In this document: in pieces, positions 1 to 8,643 of the stretch
How the letters are laid out: every line of letters starts with the position of its first letter
Numbering within the stretch: the first letter of the stretch is position 1
Position numbers and translations under genes: made by a program
The notes under the pieces: generated by a model
What the model was told of the DNA's origin: nothing
Databases searched by the model: none
What the model saw: only the letters and a program-made list of their open reading frames with translations
Origin: an uncultured Alphaproteobacteria bacterium
GTDB lineage: Bacteria; Pseudomonadota; Alphaproteobacteria; RF32; CAG-239
Length of the DNA: 64,000 nt
Direction of reading: 5' to 3'
Assembly (NCBI GenBank): GCA_934270475.1
Contig: CAKQPS010000005.1
Location: 84,651-148,650, forward strand

Positions 1-2
1 CA

Positions 3-3000
3 GTCGGCGGCGATAATTATGATTTTGACTATAAGCTGACGGACCATAACACCGTTTTACATATTATATCCAAACCGGTGCAAATAAAAAATGAAGAAGA
101 TTTTGCCAAAATCAGCATTGTGAACCTCGGCAACAGCTATAATCAAAAAACTTTGGATAAAAACTTAGCAGTAACCGTCAAAATCCCTAGCAGCGATACT
201 TTTTTCAAAATTAAACATACTGAATCCCGTATTGTCCGCAACACTGAAAATGATAATCCCGAACAAGTCTTTATTGTAGATTTTACCACCGCTGTAAATA
301 GCGATAAGCTGCAAAAAGCGCTGACTTTAAACTATGTAGATGACAGCTGTCCCAAAGTAAATGAGCAATGGTCAACAACCGACGGCAAAGAAAAACTGCT
401 GAAAAAAATGAAAAAGCTGAAAATTTCGGCAATACCGCTGCCGCACGAAAATTCAAAATCTCACTTTTTCAAATATCACGAGCCGCAAAATAAAGGCTGT
501 CTGATTGCTCTGTTTGACAACAGTCTGACTTCGGCAGAAGGCTTTAAACTGGGCAAAGATAATTCAGCCACCGCTCTTGCAACAAATTTTTCACCTTACC
601 CGCTGGAAGCCGGCATTGTTTTTGACGGTTCCGTAATGTCGCTGCAAGGCAGCCGCAAAATCGCTTTTATCTCCCGCGGCGCCACAGAATTAAACATTGA
701 TATTGCCCGCATAAAAGAAAACGATTTGAATCACTTGGTCACCCAAACCTATGCTTTTGGCAATTTTGAAACTCCGTATTTTGAAAATTATAATTTTTCG
801 GAAGCTGACATTTCAGAAATTTTTAACAAAAAACTGCCCATAAACACTACTAATCCGGCAGAAGCAAACTATTCTTCGCTTGACCTTAACGATTATTTTC
901 AAAACCGTAAGGGCATATTTTTAATCACCGTCCAAGGCAGCAACGGCGATAGAAACAGTTTCGCCGACAAACGCCTGCTTATGCTTACTGATTTGGGTAT
1001 TGTCGTAAAAGACAACGCCGACAAAACCCACAATATTTTTGTTTCTAATATTGCCTCAGAAAATCCGGCAGCCAAGGCTAAAGTGCAGGTCTTGGGTAAA
1101 AACGGACTTCCGGTTTTAGAAGCTGTTACCAATGCGCAAGGCATGGCTCTAATACCTGATTTTTCAGAGTTCAAAAATGACAAATACGCGGTTGCCTATA
1201 AAGTTATTTTAGGCAATGATATTTCATTTTTGCCCATCAACCGCGAAGACCGTAAACTAAACTTGTCACGCTTTGACATAGGCGGTGATTATATTAACGG
1301 CTGGGCTGCTCCTGAAACTTCGTTAAAAGGCTATATATTCAGCGACCGCGGCATCTATCGTCCAAGTGAAAACGGACATTTAGGCATTTTGGTACGTCAG
1401 GCTGATTTAAACACTCCGCAAAAACTCCCGTTTGAATTGACTATCCGCAAGCCAAACGGCGATACTTTAGCCACCAAAACCCTTCAAAGTAACGAACTCG
1501 GCTTTATGGAATATGAATTTTCACTATCTGCCTCTGCTCCAACCGGAGTATATTCGGTTGATTTATGGCTGAAAGGCAAAGACAATGAAGAGCGCTTTGT
1601 TGCATACAGCACTTTCCGAGTAGAAGAATTTGTACCGGATACCTTAAAGATTAAGGCTAATTGGCAGCCGGAAGCTCCTAAAGGCTGGATCAATGAAAGC
1701 TTATTAAATGTTGCCGTCAACTTGCAGAATCTCTATGGCAATCCGGCAGCCGGACATACAGTGCAGGCAAAATACAGCCTGACTCCGACAACATTTAAAT
1801 TTACTGATTTTTCCGGCTATACATTCCGCAACCCGCAGCAAACTCAAGAACCCCGCAGCTATAACGATTCTTTAGCCGATGTACAAACCGACAAAGACGG
1901 AAACGCCGAGCTCTCGCTCGATTTGAAAAATTTTGAGCAAGGTCTTTATAAACTGCAGCTTAATATCGACGGCTTAGAAACCGGCAGCGCCCGCGGCACC
2001 GGTACAACCTTAACCACACTTGTTTCTCCGGCAAAATATTTGGTCGGCTGGAAATCTGACGGCGAACTGAACTATATCTATAAAAATTCCCAGCACGCCA
2101 TAAATTTTATCGCCGTTGACAATAATTTAGAGCCGTTGGAATTAAACGATTTAACTTTGCAGCTCATCAAAAAAGATTACATATCTTCTTTGGTTGAGCA
2201 AAAAAACGGAACTTACCAATATCAGATGGTTGCCAAAGAAAACGTTTTGCAAAGCATACCGTTTTCAATTTCTGCCGCAGGGCAGAATAAAGAGCTGCCA
2301 ACCGAGCAAGCCGGCGAATATATTTGGAAAATTACAGACTCCAAAAATCAGACTTTGGCAAAAGTTGAATTTTATGTTGCCGGAGCACTCAATCAAACGC
2401 AGACAAACGACAAAAACGCAAATCTGAACGTAAAGCTGAATAAGCAGGAATATTCCGCCGGAGACACTCTGGAAATGCAAGTTTCCGCCCCTTATGCCGG
2501 CTATGGCTTGATAACCATCGAGCGCGACAAAGTTTATGCTTATAAATGGTTCAAAACCAACTCTCAAAACTTTATGCAAAACATTGTTCTGCCCGACGGC
2601 ATAGAAGGCAACGCTTATATCAATATTGCTGTTTTCCGCTCTTTAAAATCAGCTGAAATATATTCGTCGCCGCTCAGCTACGCCGTTGTTCCATTCAGCA
2701 TAAACAAAGAAAACCGCCGTTTGAATATAATTTTAAACACTCCTGCAACCGTAAAACCAGGAGAAAATTTGGTTATAAACTACAAGACTTCAGAACCGGC
2801 GCAAATTGTGATATATGGCGTAAATGAAGGTATTTTACAAGTTGCCCGCTACAAAATGCCTGAATTGCTGGATATTTTCCTTGCTAAACGCGCCCTCCGC
2901 GTAGTTACCGAACAAATTATGGATTTGATAATGCCGGATATCCGCTTTTTGAAAAATTTGAGTTCAACCGGCGGCGACGGCAGCGAAGATGAATCTGCGC

Positions 3001-4949
3001 TGGACCGCAATATAAATCCATTTGCCCGCAAAACCGACAAACCAGTTGCTTTTTGGAGCGGTATTCTGCCAAGCGGCAGCCAAGAATCTGCCTATACCTA
3101 TGCCGTTCCGGCGGCTTTTAACGGCAGCATCAAAGTAATGGCGGTCGCCGTATCGCAAAACCGTTTTGGCAACACCGAGCAAAATGTTCTATCTCGCGGA
3201 GATTTTGCCATTGTGCCGTCCGGTCCGTTAAATGTGGCTCCAAACGATGAGTTTGTTATTGGATTAAGCGTCGGCAATTTGGTAGAAAATTCCGGCAGCG
3301 GTTACCAAATAAAAGTTTCTGCCAATGTTTCAGACGGTCTAGAAACCATTGATGAAAATTCGCAAGACCTTGCCATTGACGAAAACGGCGAAGCCTCGCT
3401 GAAATTCCGTTTCAAAGCCAAAGACACTCTTGGTTCACAGCAAATCACCTTTACGGCGCAAAGCCTCAATGAACCGGAAAAGCACGCCGTTATGCCGTAT
3501 ACTTTAAGCATTCGACCAGCTGTGCCATACAGCAATAAATTTAATTTCGGCATGGCTAAATCGTCCTACACCTTGAACAAGGCAGAAGATTTATACGAAG
3601 AATACCGCATTCAGCAGCTTTCCGCTTCTGTTTCGCCTTTGGTTTTGGCGCAAGGTTTGCTTAAATATCTAAATAAATATCCGCATTATTGCACCGAACA
3701 AACCATAAGCAAAGCCTTTCCGGCAATTGAGCTGTTCTTCAAATCTCCGGACTTAGTAAAAGGAATTGATGTTTATGCCTTGTTTGACGATGCTGTGCGA
3801 ATTTTGCGTGAACGGCAGGTTTTAGGCGGAGGATTTACAGCTTGGAGCAACAGTGCCTTGGACGTTTCCCCTCGCGACAGCTTATATGCCGCACACTTTT
3901 TGGTAACGGCAAAACAACACGGCTTTAATGTGCCGAACGGACTTTTAGATTCCGCCTTGGAATATTGCGAGCAAACTGCTGCCGCTCAGCCGGCGTCGGT
4001 ATCTGATTTCAATCCGGCGTACGCTGCCTACATTCTGACCTTAAACGGCAAAATCACCACTAATTATCTGCTTAATATTGAAGAGTTTTACAAAAATAAT
4101 TATGCTAAAAACTGGCAGACAAATCTTGGTGCCGAATTTTTGGCGGCAAGCTATAAAATACTGCAAGATGAAAAGCATGCCGATACTTTGGCTGGAATGT
4201 ATAAAAACAGCCCTAATGCGCTGGAAAATGCCGTTAACATCTATCTGCTTGCCAAACATTTCCATAGCAAACTGAAAACCCTTGACCAGAACAGCATTGA
4301 AACCTTGCTGGAACCATTGTCCGGCGGCAATTTCACCACCTATTCGGCAAGCTGGTCGGTGCTGGCGCTCAATGCTTTTAACAATCAAGAAACCGATAAA
4401 AAAATTGAATTTTCGCAGTTTACGCCTGTTTACACGCCTTTCCCGACTGTCGCTTATCTGCCTCAAACCAAAGATTTAAGCGTCAGCGCTCCGCAAGCTT
4501 TTTATTATGCAAACCGGCAGCAAGGTTTCCCTAAATCGGCTCAAGTCAAAGCAGCAGCCAAGGGCTTATCCGTAAGCAAAGCCGTCACCGACCAAAACGG
4601 ACAACCTGTAACCAAAGCCAAGCTTGGAGACATTTTGAATGTTAAGGTCATTTACAGCAGCCTAGGCAAAGAGCCTGTTTATGATGTGGCTTTAACCGAT
4701 TTGCTCGCCGGCTGCTTTGAAGTGGTTGACGGTTCGCTGAAAACCGCAGACGGAACCTACAGCACAGAAATTCGGGAAGACCGTATAAATGTGTATGCAA
4801 CTGCCTTTGTCTATGAACAAAGTTTCAGTTATCAGGTAAAAGTGGTGGCTGACGGCAGCTTTGCTTTGCCTCCGGTTTATGCTGACGCCATGTATCAGCC
4901 GCTGCTGCATGCTAATTCTGATTTAAGGAAAATAACGGTTGGCGAATAA
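3..4949 (+). CDS. Bacterial alpha-2-macroglobulin family protein (5' end outside window)
   Basis: A large envelope protein of the YfhM class, thought to trap foreign proteases in the periplasm through a reactive thioester. The frame is open from base 3, so the start and signal peptide lie outside the window; the GTG at 78 is internal. About 1,650 residues are visible, close to the family's usual length. The thioester motif CTEQ is intact, its cysteine encoded at 3690-3692, and the conserved PVAFWSG block lies near 3040 after an acidic, Gly/Ser-rich stretch that could act as a bait loop. The last 11 bases overlap the PBP1C gene, the classic partner in Proteobacteria. Identification is firm; the target proteases are unknown. 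Confidence 0.93.
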   Translation, partial: VGGDNYDFDYKLTDHNTVLHIISKPVQIKNEEDFAKISIVNLGNSYNQKTLDKNLAVTVKIPSSDTFFKIKHTESRIVRNTENDNPEQVFIVDFTTAVNSDKLQKALTLNYVDDSCPKVNEQWSTTDGKEKLLKKMKKLKISAIPLPHENSKSHFFKYHEPQNKGCLIALFDNSLTSAEGFKLGKDNSATALATNFSPYPLEAGIVFDGSVMSLQGSRKIAFISRGATELNIDIARIKENDLNHLVTQTYAFGNFETPYFENYNFSEADISEIFNKKLPINTTNPAEANYSSLDLNDYFQNRKGIFLITVQGSNGDRNSFADKRLLMLTDLGIVVKDNADKTHNIFVSNIASENPAAKAKVQVLGKNGLPVLEAVTNAQGMALIPDFSEFKNDKYAVAYKVILGNDISFLPINREDRKLNLSRFDIGGDYINGWAAPETSLKGYIFSDRGIYRPSENGHLGILVRQADLNTPQKLPFELTIRKPNGDTLATKTLQSNELGFMEYEFSLSASAPTGVYSVDLWLKGKDNEERFVAYSTFRVEEFVPDTLKIKANWQPEAPKGWINESLLNVAVNLQNLYGNPAAGHTVQAKYSLTPTTFKFTDFSGYTFRNPQQTQEPRSYNDSLADVQTDKDGNAELSLDLKNFEQGLYKLQLNIDGLETGSARGTGTTLTTLVSPAKYLVGWKSDGELNYIYKNSQHAINFIAVDNNLEPLELNDLTLQLIKKDYISSLVEQKNGTYQYQMVAKENVLQSIPFSISAAGQNKELPTEQAGEYIWKITDSKNQTLAKVEFYVAGALNQTQTNDKNANLNVKLNKQEYSAGDTLEMQVSAPYAGYGLITIERDKVYAYKWFKTNSQNFMQNIVLPDGIEGNAYINIAVFRSLKSAEIYSSPLSYAVVPFSINKENRRLNIILNTPATVKPGENLVINYKTSEPAQIVIYGVNEGILQVARYKMPELLDIFLAKRALRVVTEQIMDLIMPDIRFLKNLSSTGGDGSEDESALDRNINPFARKTDKPVAFWSGILPSGSQESAYTYAVPAAFNGSIKVMAVAVSQNRFGNTEQNVLSRGDFAIVPSGPLNVAPNDEFVIGLSVGNLVENSGSGYQIKVSANVSDGLETIDENSQDLAIDENGEASLKFRFKAKDTLGSQQITFTAQSLNEPEKHAVMPYTLSIRPAVPYSNKFNFGMAKSSYTLNKAEDLYEEYRIQQLSASVSPLVLAQGLLKYLNKYPHYCTEQTISKAFPAIELFFKSPDLVKGIDVYALFDDAVRILRERQVLGGGFTAWSNSALDVSPRDSLYAAHFLVTAKQHGFNVPNGLLDSALEYCEQTAAAQPASVSDFNPAYAAYILTLNGKITTNYLLNIEEFYKNNYAKNWQTNLGAEFLAASYKILQDEKHADTLAGMYKNSPNALENAVNIYLLAKHFHSKLKTLDQNSIETLLEPLSGGNFTTYSASWSVLALNAFNNQETDKKIEFSQFTPVYTPFPTVAYLPQTKDLSVSAPQAFYYANRQQGFPKSAQVKAAAKGLSVSKAVTDQNGQPVTKAKLGDILNVKVIYSSLGKEPVYDVALTDLLAGCFEVVDGSLKTADGTYSTEIREDRINVYATAFVYEQSFSYQVKVVADGSFALPPVYADAMYQPLLHANSDLRKITVGE

Positions 4950-7254
4950 ATTTTATCAGTTTTGGCAAAAATTACGGAGCAAAAAAGCCTTGCGGTTTAC
5001 CGTTGGTTCTTTTGCCGCCGTGTTTTTGCTGATGATGCTTATTCCAAAGCCTGATTTATATAACCGCTACAACTTTTCCGGCGCTGTTTATGACCGCAGC
5101 GGCAATCTGCTTAAACTGTCTTTGAGTCTAGACGATAAATATCGGCTTTTTACTCCGTTGCAAGATATTCCGCTTGAGGCACAGCAAGCTTTGCTGCTTT
5201 ATGAAGACCACGGATTTTACCGCCACTTTGGAATTAGCCCTACCGGTTTTATCCGCGCCGCTTTTTCCATGCTGACCGGCGGGCGCAAGCAAGGAGCATC
5301 CACAATCACCATGCAGCTGGCGCGCATTGTCTATCAGCTGAACACAACCACCGTTGCCGGTAAAACTGAACAAATTTTACGAGCTCTGCAAATAGAACTT
5401 TTTTATAGCAAAGCTCAAATTTTAGAGGCATATTTCAATGTTGCTCCCTATGGCGGAAACATTGAAGGTATCGGCGCCGCTTCTCTTATTTATTTCCAGC
5501 AACCGGCAAAGCAGCTTAACCTGCCGCAAGCCATTGCCTTAACGGTTATTCCGCAAAATCCGGCAAAACGCAATTTATTAAGTCTTAAAAACCGAAAAAA
5601 CAATGCGCTCGCCGCCGACCGCCTGAAAAAATTATGGCGGCAAAAATACAATCACACGCAAAATGATTATCTAAATCTGCCCTTAGCTTCCGGAGTTTTT
5701 CTGCCGGATTTTGCCCCGCATTTTACCCGCCGTCTTTTAAGCCGGCAAAACGGTATTATCGACACTTCTTTAGCTTTGCCGCTGCAAACTAAAATCACAA
5801 AAATTTTACAGCAATATGTGTCCGAGCATAACAAACAGGGCGTTTACAACGCGGCGGCAATTTTGGTTGACAGCAGCGATATGTCTGTTTTAGCCTATAT
5901 CGGCTCGGCAGATTTTTATAATCCCCAAATTTTTGGACAGGTCGACGGCATAACGGCAAAACGTTCCCCTGGTTCAGCCCTCAAGCCGTTCATTTATGCT
6001 ATTGCCCTGCAAAAAGGGTTAATACACCCGCTAAGCATGCTGAAAGATGTGCCCAGCCGCTATGGTTTTTATGAGCCGGAAAACTTTGATCGCACCTATT
6101 TTGGTATTTTAGATGCCACTCAAGCTCTAACATTAAGCCGCAACATTCCAGCCGTAACTTTGCTGGAACAAGTCGGTGAACAAAATTTTTATAATCTTTT
6201 GAAAAACAGCGGCGTAAAATTGAGTAAACCGGCAAATTATTATGGTTTATCCATGGCTTTGGGCAGTGTTGAAGTTTCTATGGAAAACCTAGCCGCTATG
6301 TATGCCATGCTGGCAAACAACGGTCAGTTTTCCAACCTGCAGTTCACACACCGCGGCAAGCCGCAAACCAAACAATTGCTATCGCCGGAAGCAGCTTTTT
6401 TAACTCGTTATATGCTCAGCCGCGAACAACATTCTTCGTCTAAAGTTTCATTTGCCGCTTCCACTAAAGCTTTTTCGGCAGCTTGGAAAACCGGCACTTC
6501 TTACAGTTTTAAAGATGCATGGACAGCCGGCATTTTCGGGAATTATGTTTTAGTGGTTTGGCTTGGCAACTTTGACGGCACGCCAAACCCCGCTTTTATT
6601 GGCAAAGACCTGGCGGCGCCGCTGTTCTTCCGCATTGCCGAACAAATAAGCAATCAGCAAAATAACTATTTAACCGCCCCGCATAAGCTTAATTTGGCTA
6701 AAGTAAAAATCTGCAGCGACACTGGAGATTTGGCAACCGATTTTTGCGCCAAAACCGCCGAAACCTATTTTATTCTGGGGATAACGCAAATCAAAAACTC
6801 CAACATTACCCGCCTAGTTCCCATAGATAAAGCCAGCGGTTTGCGCGCCTGCCGCCATACTCCGCCGGCAACTATGCTGAAAAGCTATAATTTTTGGTCG
6901 TCCGACATATTGAATGCTTTTAGCAAAGCTGGTATAAACTTTAAACGCCCGCCGGAATTTTTAACCGATTGCAGCGAAGTAGAAGACTTTAAGCACGGAC
7001 TGCCGCCAAAAATCACTTTTCCGGCAAACAACAGCAAAATTATGCTGAAAAACAAACAAACTATTGCCCTGCGGGCAGACTTGGACGCCGACGCAGGCAC
7101 AGTATATTGGTTTGTAAATGATAGTTTGTTTGGACAAAGCAAAGCCGGCGAAGTCATAGAAATAACTCCCCCGTTCGGTGTTCTAAAAATTAAAGCCGTC
7201 GACAATTTAGGACGGCAAAGTGAAATAACAGTTTCAATTATCCCTGTAAACTGA
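4939..7254 (+). CDS. pbpC: Penicillin-binding protein 1C (glycosyltransferase-transpeptidase)
   Basis: A bifunctional peptidoglycan synthase anchored in the inner membrane. A TTG start at 4939 is chosen because an AAGGA site sits about ten bases upstream inside the macroglobulin gene and no ATG lies before the membrane segment (residues about 20-36). The GT51 domain has catalytic Glu89 in YEDHGF and the QGASTITMQ motif at 118-126. The transpeptidase domain has SALK (Ser346, Lys349), an SRN motif and KTGTS at 517-521. A C-terminal domain typical of PBP1C follows to residue 771. With the upstream macroglobulin it forms a trap-and-repair pair: one arrests incoming proteases, the other mends the wall. 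Confidence 0.95.
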   Translation: MANKFYQFWQKLRSKKALRFTVGSFAAVFLLMMLIPKPDLYNRYNFSGAVYDRSGNLLKLSLSLDDKYRLFTPLQDIPLEAQQALLLYEDHGFYRHFGISPTGFIRAAFSMLTGGRKQGASTITMQLARIVYQLNTTTVAGKTEQILRALQIELFYSKAQILEAYFNVAPYGGNIEGIGAASLIYFQQPAKQLNLPQAIALTVIPQNPAKRNLLSLKNRKNNALAADRLKKLWRQKYNHTQNDYLNLPLASGVFLPDFAPHFTRRLLSRQNGIIDTSLALPLQTKITKILQQYVSEHNKQGVYNAAAILVDSSDMSVLAYIGSADFYNPQIFGQVDGITAKRSPGSALKPFIYAIALQKGLIHPLSMLKDVPSRYGFYEPENFDRTYFGILDATQALTLSRNIPAVTLLEQVGEQNFYNLLKNSGVKLSKPANYYGLSMALGSVEVSMENLAAMYAMLANNGQFSNLQFTHRGKPQTKQLLSPEAAFLTRYMLSREQHSSSKVSFAASTKAFSAAWKTGTSYSFKDAWTAGIFGNYVLVVWLGNFDGTPNPAFIGKDLAAPLFFRIAEQISNQQNNYLTAPHKLNLAKVKICSDTGDLATDFCAKTAETYFILGITQIKNSNITRLVPIDKASGLRACRHTPPATMLKSYNFWSSDILNAFSKAGINFKRPPEFLTDCSEVEDFKHGLPPKITFPANNSKIMLKNKQTIALRADLDADAGTVYWFVNDSLFGQSKAGEVIEITPPFGVLKIKAVDNLGRQSEITVSIIPVN

Positions 7255-7320
7255 ATACAAAATTCTTTACAATTTTACTTTTATTCGCTAAATTGAACTT
7301 GAGCGCAGGATATGTGCTCA

Positions 7321-7500
7321 GGGCGTCAGAAACCCTTTTAACAACAGTCGCTAAAGCATAAACGACTTAAATTTTTTATGCCGATTTTCTGTTCGTTGGA
7401 CGGATGTCGGCTGAATAAGGCTATGTGCTGAATAAGCCGAGCCGTTTGTTGTTATACGGTTTCTGAACATCCGCCCGCTTTAAAATAGCGGGTTTTGTTT
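7321..7500 (+). ncRNA. Candidate structured leader RNA ending in a terminator, upstream of a pilin-like gene
   Basis: The 277 bases between pbpC and the pilin-like gene hold strong secondary-structure potential. GGGCG (7321-7325) can pair with CGCCC (7472-7476), TCAGAAACC (7326-7334) with GGTTTCTGA (7458-7466), and AACAACA (7340-7346) with TGTTGTT (7447-7453). These close a multibranch with smaller hairpins such as GCCGA (7380-7384) with TCGGC (7407-7411). A terminator, CCCGC (7474-7478) with GCGGG (7488-7492) then a T-rich run, shares bases with the closing stem, so the two folds exclude each other. I do not recognise the class; it could be a leader attenuator or an independent small RNA. 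Confidence 0.5.
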
Positions 7501-7501
7501 T
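7474..7501 (+). terminator. Rho-independent terminator
   Basis: CCCGC and GCGGG stem arms around a short A-rich loop, followed by TTTTGTTTT. It lies about 30 bases before the start of the pilin-like gene and could end the structured RNA or attenuate the gene. Confidence 0.7.
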
Positions 7502-7531
7502 ATAGATAACATATTAAACGGAGTTAGAAAT

Positions 7532-8317
7532 ATGCGTAAGTTAAAAAATATAATAGACGCCGCTCTCAACGTCATTCTATGCCCCGTGCATAGAATCTTC
7601 TGTCAAAAAGTAGCTAACCTAATCAATAAATTAGCCTTATTATTAAAAAGGAGTATATTCACACAAGATTCTCGGAATAAATCCAAGAATGACGGATGCT
7701 GTGGACGCGGGGTTATTACGTTTTCCCAATCCGGTCGTTCTATGATTGAAATGCTGGGAGTACTCGCCATTATTGCTGTTTTGAGCGTGGGCGGTATTGC
7801 TGGATATTCTAAGGCAATGGAAGCATATAAAATAAACCGGCTAGTCGAACAATACGCTTATTTGTTTCAAGGGCTTATTGAACATAGAGACTCTTTAGTT
7901 GTAACCACCAAAGGCAATACATATCTAAAAAGCACAATACAAGCTTTGGGACTGCTGCCTAATTCTTGGAAAACGCCAAATAACTCTGACACCTGCATAG
8001 AAGATGAGTTTAACAACCAAATATATTTAATCTCCCGTGAAAATGAATTAGTTATTGATTTTGTGTTCAAAGATTTTACCGCAAAAGCCTGCAGCCAAAT
8101 GATGAATAATTTGTTTATACCATTGCATGACTATATACACAGAATTAATTTTTTTGACCAATCTGGTAAAAATCCGACATCTTTTTATCATGGCGACGAC
8201 TACTGCACCACCCAGCGTAAATGTTTAAAAAACATCTCGGTTGCCGAAGTAAACCAAGTTTGCAGCTATTGCGGAATAAAAGAAGGCAGCAGCTGTTTTT
8301 TAGTTATTTATTTTTAA
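7532..8317 (+). CDS. Type IV pilin-like protein with a long leader carrying two palindromic inserts
   Basis: A 261-residue protein with a class III signal: Gly68 followed by RSMIEMLGVLAII, giving Glu at +5 and a hydrophobic helix as in type IV pilins. A prepilin peptidase would cut after Gly68. The start ATG at 7532 has a GGAG site eight bases upstream. The 68-residue leader is far longer than a normal prepilin leader. It contains two 27-base palindromes (7571-7597 and 7667-7693), each filling exactly nine codons. The C-terminal part is unique and has cysteine pairs (CSYCG), typical of pilin globular domains. Three relatives lie elsewhere in the window. No assembly genes are nearby, so its function (pilus subunit, pseudopilin or DNA uptake) is open. 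Confidence 0.75.
   Translation: MRKLKNIIDAALNVILCPVHRIFCQKVANLINKLALLLKRSIFTQDSRNKSKNDGCCGRGVITFSQSGRSMIEMLGVLAIIAVLSVGGIAGYSKAMEAYKINRLVEQYAYLFQGLIEHRDSLVVTTKGNTYLKSTIQALGLLPNSWKTPNNSDTCIEDEFNNQIYLISRENELVIDFVFKDFTAKACSQMMNNLFIPLHDYIHRINFFDQSGKNPTSFYHGDDYCTTQRKCLKNISVAEVNQVCSYCGIKEGSSCFLVIYF
7571..7597 (+). repeat. 27-base palindromic element inside the pilin leader (copy 1)
   Basis: Perfect 9-base arms, ATTCTATGC (7574-7582) and GCATAGAAT (7588-7596), around a five-base loop, with outer GTC and C. It starts on a codon boundary (codon 14) and ends on one, encoding nine residues. The GTCAT...GAATC ends match the reverse complement of the copy at 7667-7693. Confidence 0.7.
7667..7693 (+). repeat. 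27-base palindromic element inside the pilin leader (copy 2)
   Basis: GATTCTCGG and CCAAGAATGAC arms around a short A/T loop, exactly nine codons (DSRNKSKND). Equivalent elements of identical length and phase occur at 28264-28290 and 50799-50825, embedded in a shared block of about 75 bases that includes TTATTATT, AAAAGGAGTAT and CACAAGAT. Confidence 0.75.
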
Positions 8318-8404
8318 CACGTTACGCCTAAATCTAACTCCAAGAAACTATAGCGAACTGTCTCGAGAATCCAGAGTCCATATTCTTTAAGCGGATATAT
8401 TATA

Positions 8405-8448
8405 CTGAATCCTCGGCGAATGAGCTATCGCTCAAAGCCAAGGATGAC
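8405..8448 (+). repeat. 44-base palindromic element, intergenic copy
   Basis: Outer arms ATCCTCGGC and GCCAAGGAT pair with one mismatch, and an inner GAGC/GCTC hairpin sits between them. A direct comparison with the reverse complement of 28162-28205 gives 39 of 44 identical bases. The AGGATGAC end resembles the AGAATGAC end of the 27-base elements, so the two may belong to one superfamily. Confidence 0.7.
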
Positions 8449-8492
8449 TATACTTCTCACTCTCAGAAACTCGGATAGCGTGCGTAGATGCG

Positions 8493-8534
8493 ACGGAATT
8501 TTTAAGCGACGTGTACAAAGAAGTACACAAGCAC
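8493..8534 (+). repeat. GTGTAC palindrome, copy 1
   Basis: GTGTAC (8511-8516), loop AAAGAA, GTACAC (8523-8528). It is preceded by ACGGAATTTTTAAGCG, which recurs immediately before the copy at 30931-30983, and followed by AAGCAC as in the second copy. Confidence 0.7.
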
Positions 8535-8580
8535 AACTTGTATTAACTCTCAGAAACTCGGATAATGAGGCTAATACGCA

Positions 8581-8632
8581 TTAACTTTTTTGCGCCGTGT
8601 ACAAAGAGGTACACAAGCACAAAAAGTTAAAA
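8581..8632 (+). repeat. GTGTAC palindrome, copy 2
   Basis: GTGTAC (8597-8602), loop AAAGAG, GTACAC (8609-8614). The inverted repeat extends outward to TTAACTTTTT on the left and AAAAAGTTAA on the right, giving arms of about 22 bases. Its outer arms differ from the other copies, so the flanks vary while the core is kept. Confidence 0.7.
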
Positions 8633-8643
8633 GTAGTAGACCA

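Larger units (their letters stand above)
8318..8643. repeat. Gene-free block built from palindromic and tandem repeats
   Basis: This 326-base gap between convergent genes has no credible coding sequence. It holds a long palindrome of the pilin-leader type (8405-8448) and two diverged tandem units of about 87 bases. The units begin at 8460 and 8547 with the same 18 bases (CTCTCAGAAACTCGGATA), and each contains a GTGTAC hairpin. The end of malQ at 8650-8660 carries the inverse CCGAGTTTC, which could pair with either GAAACTCGG copy. The block looks like a place where small mobile palindromes accumulate. Confidence 0.7.

Noticed and set aside
78..80. GTG as the start of the macroglobulin gene.
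   Set aside because: The frame is open to the first bases of the window and the protein lacks its signal peptide, so the GTG is internal.
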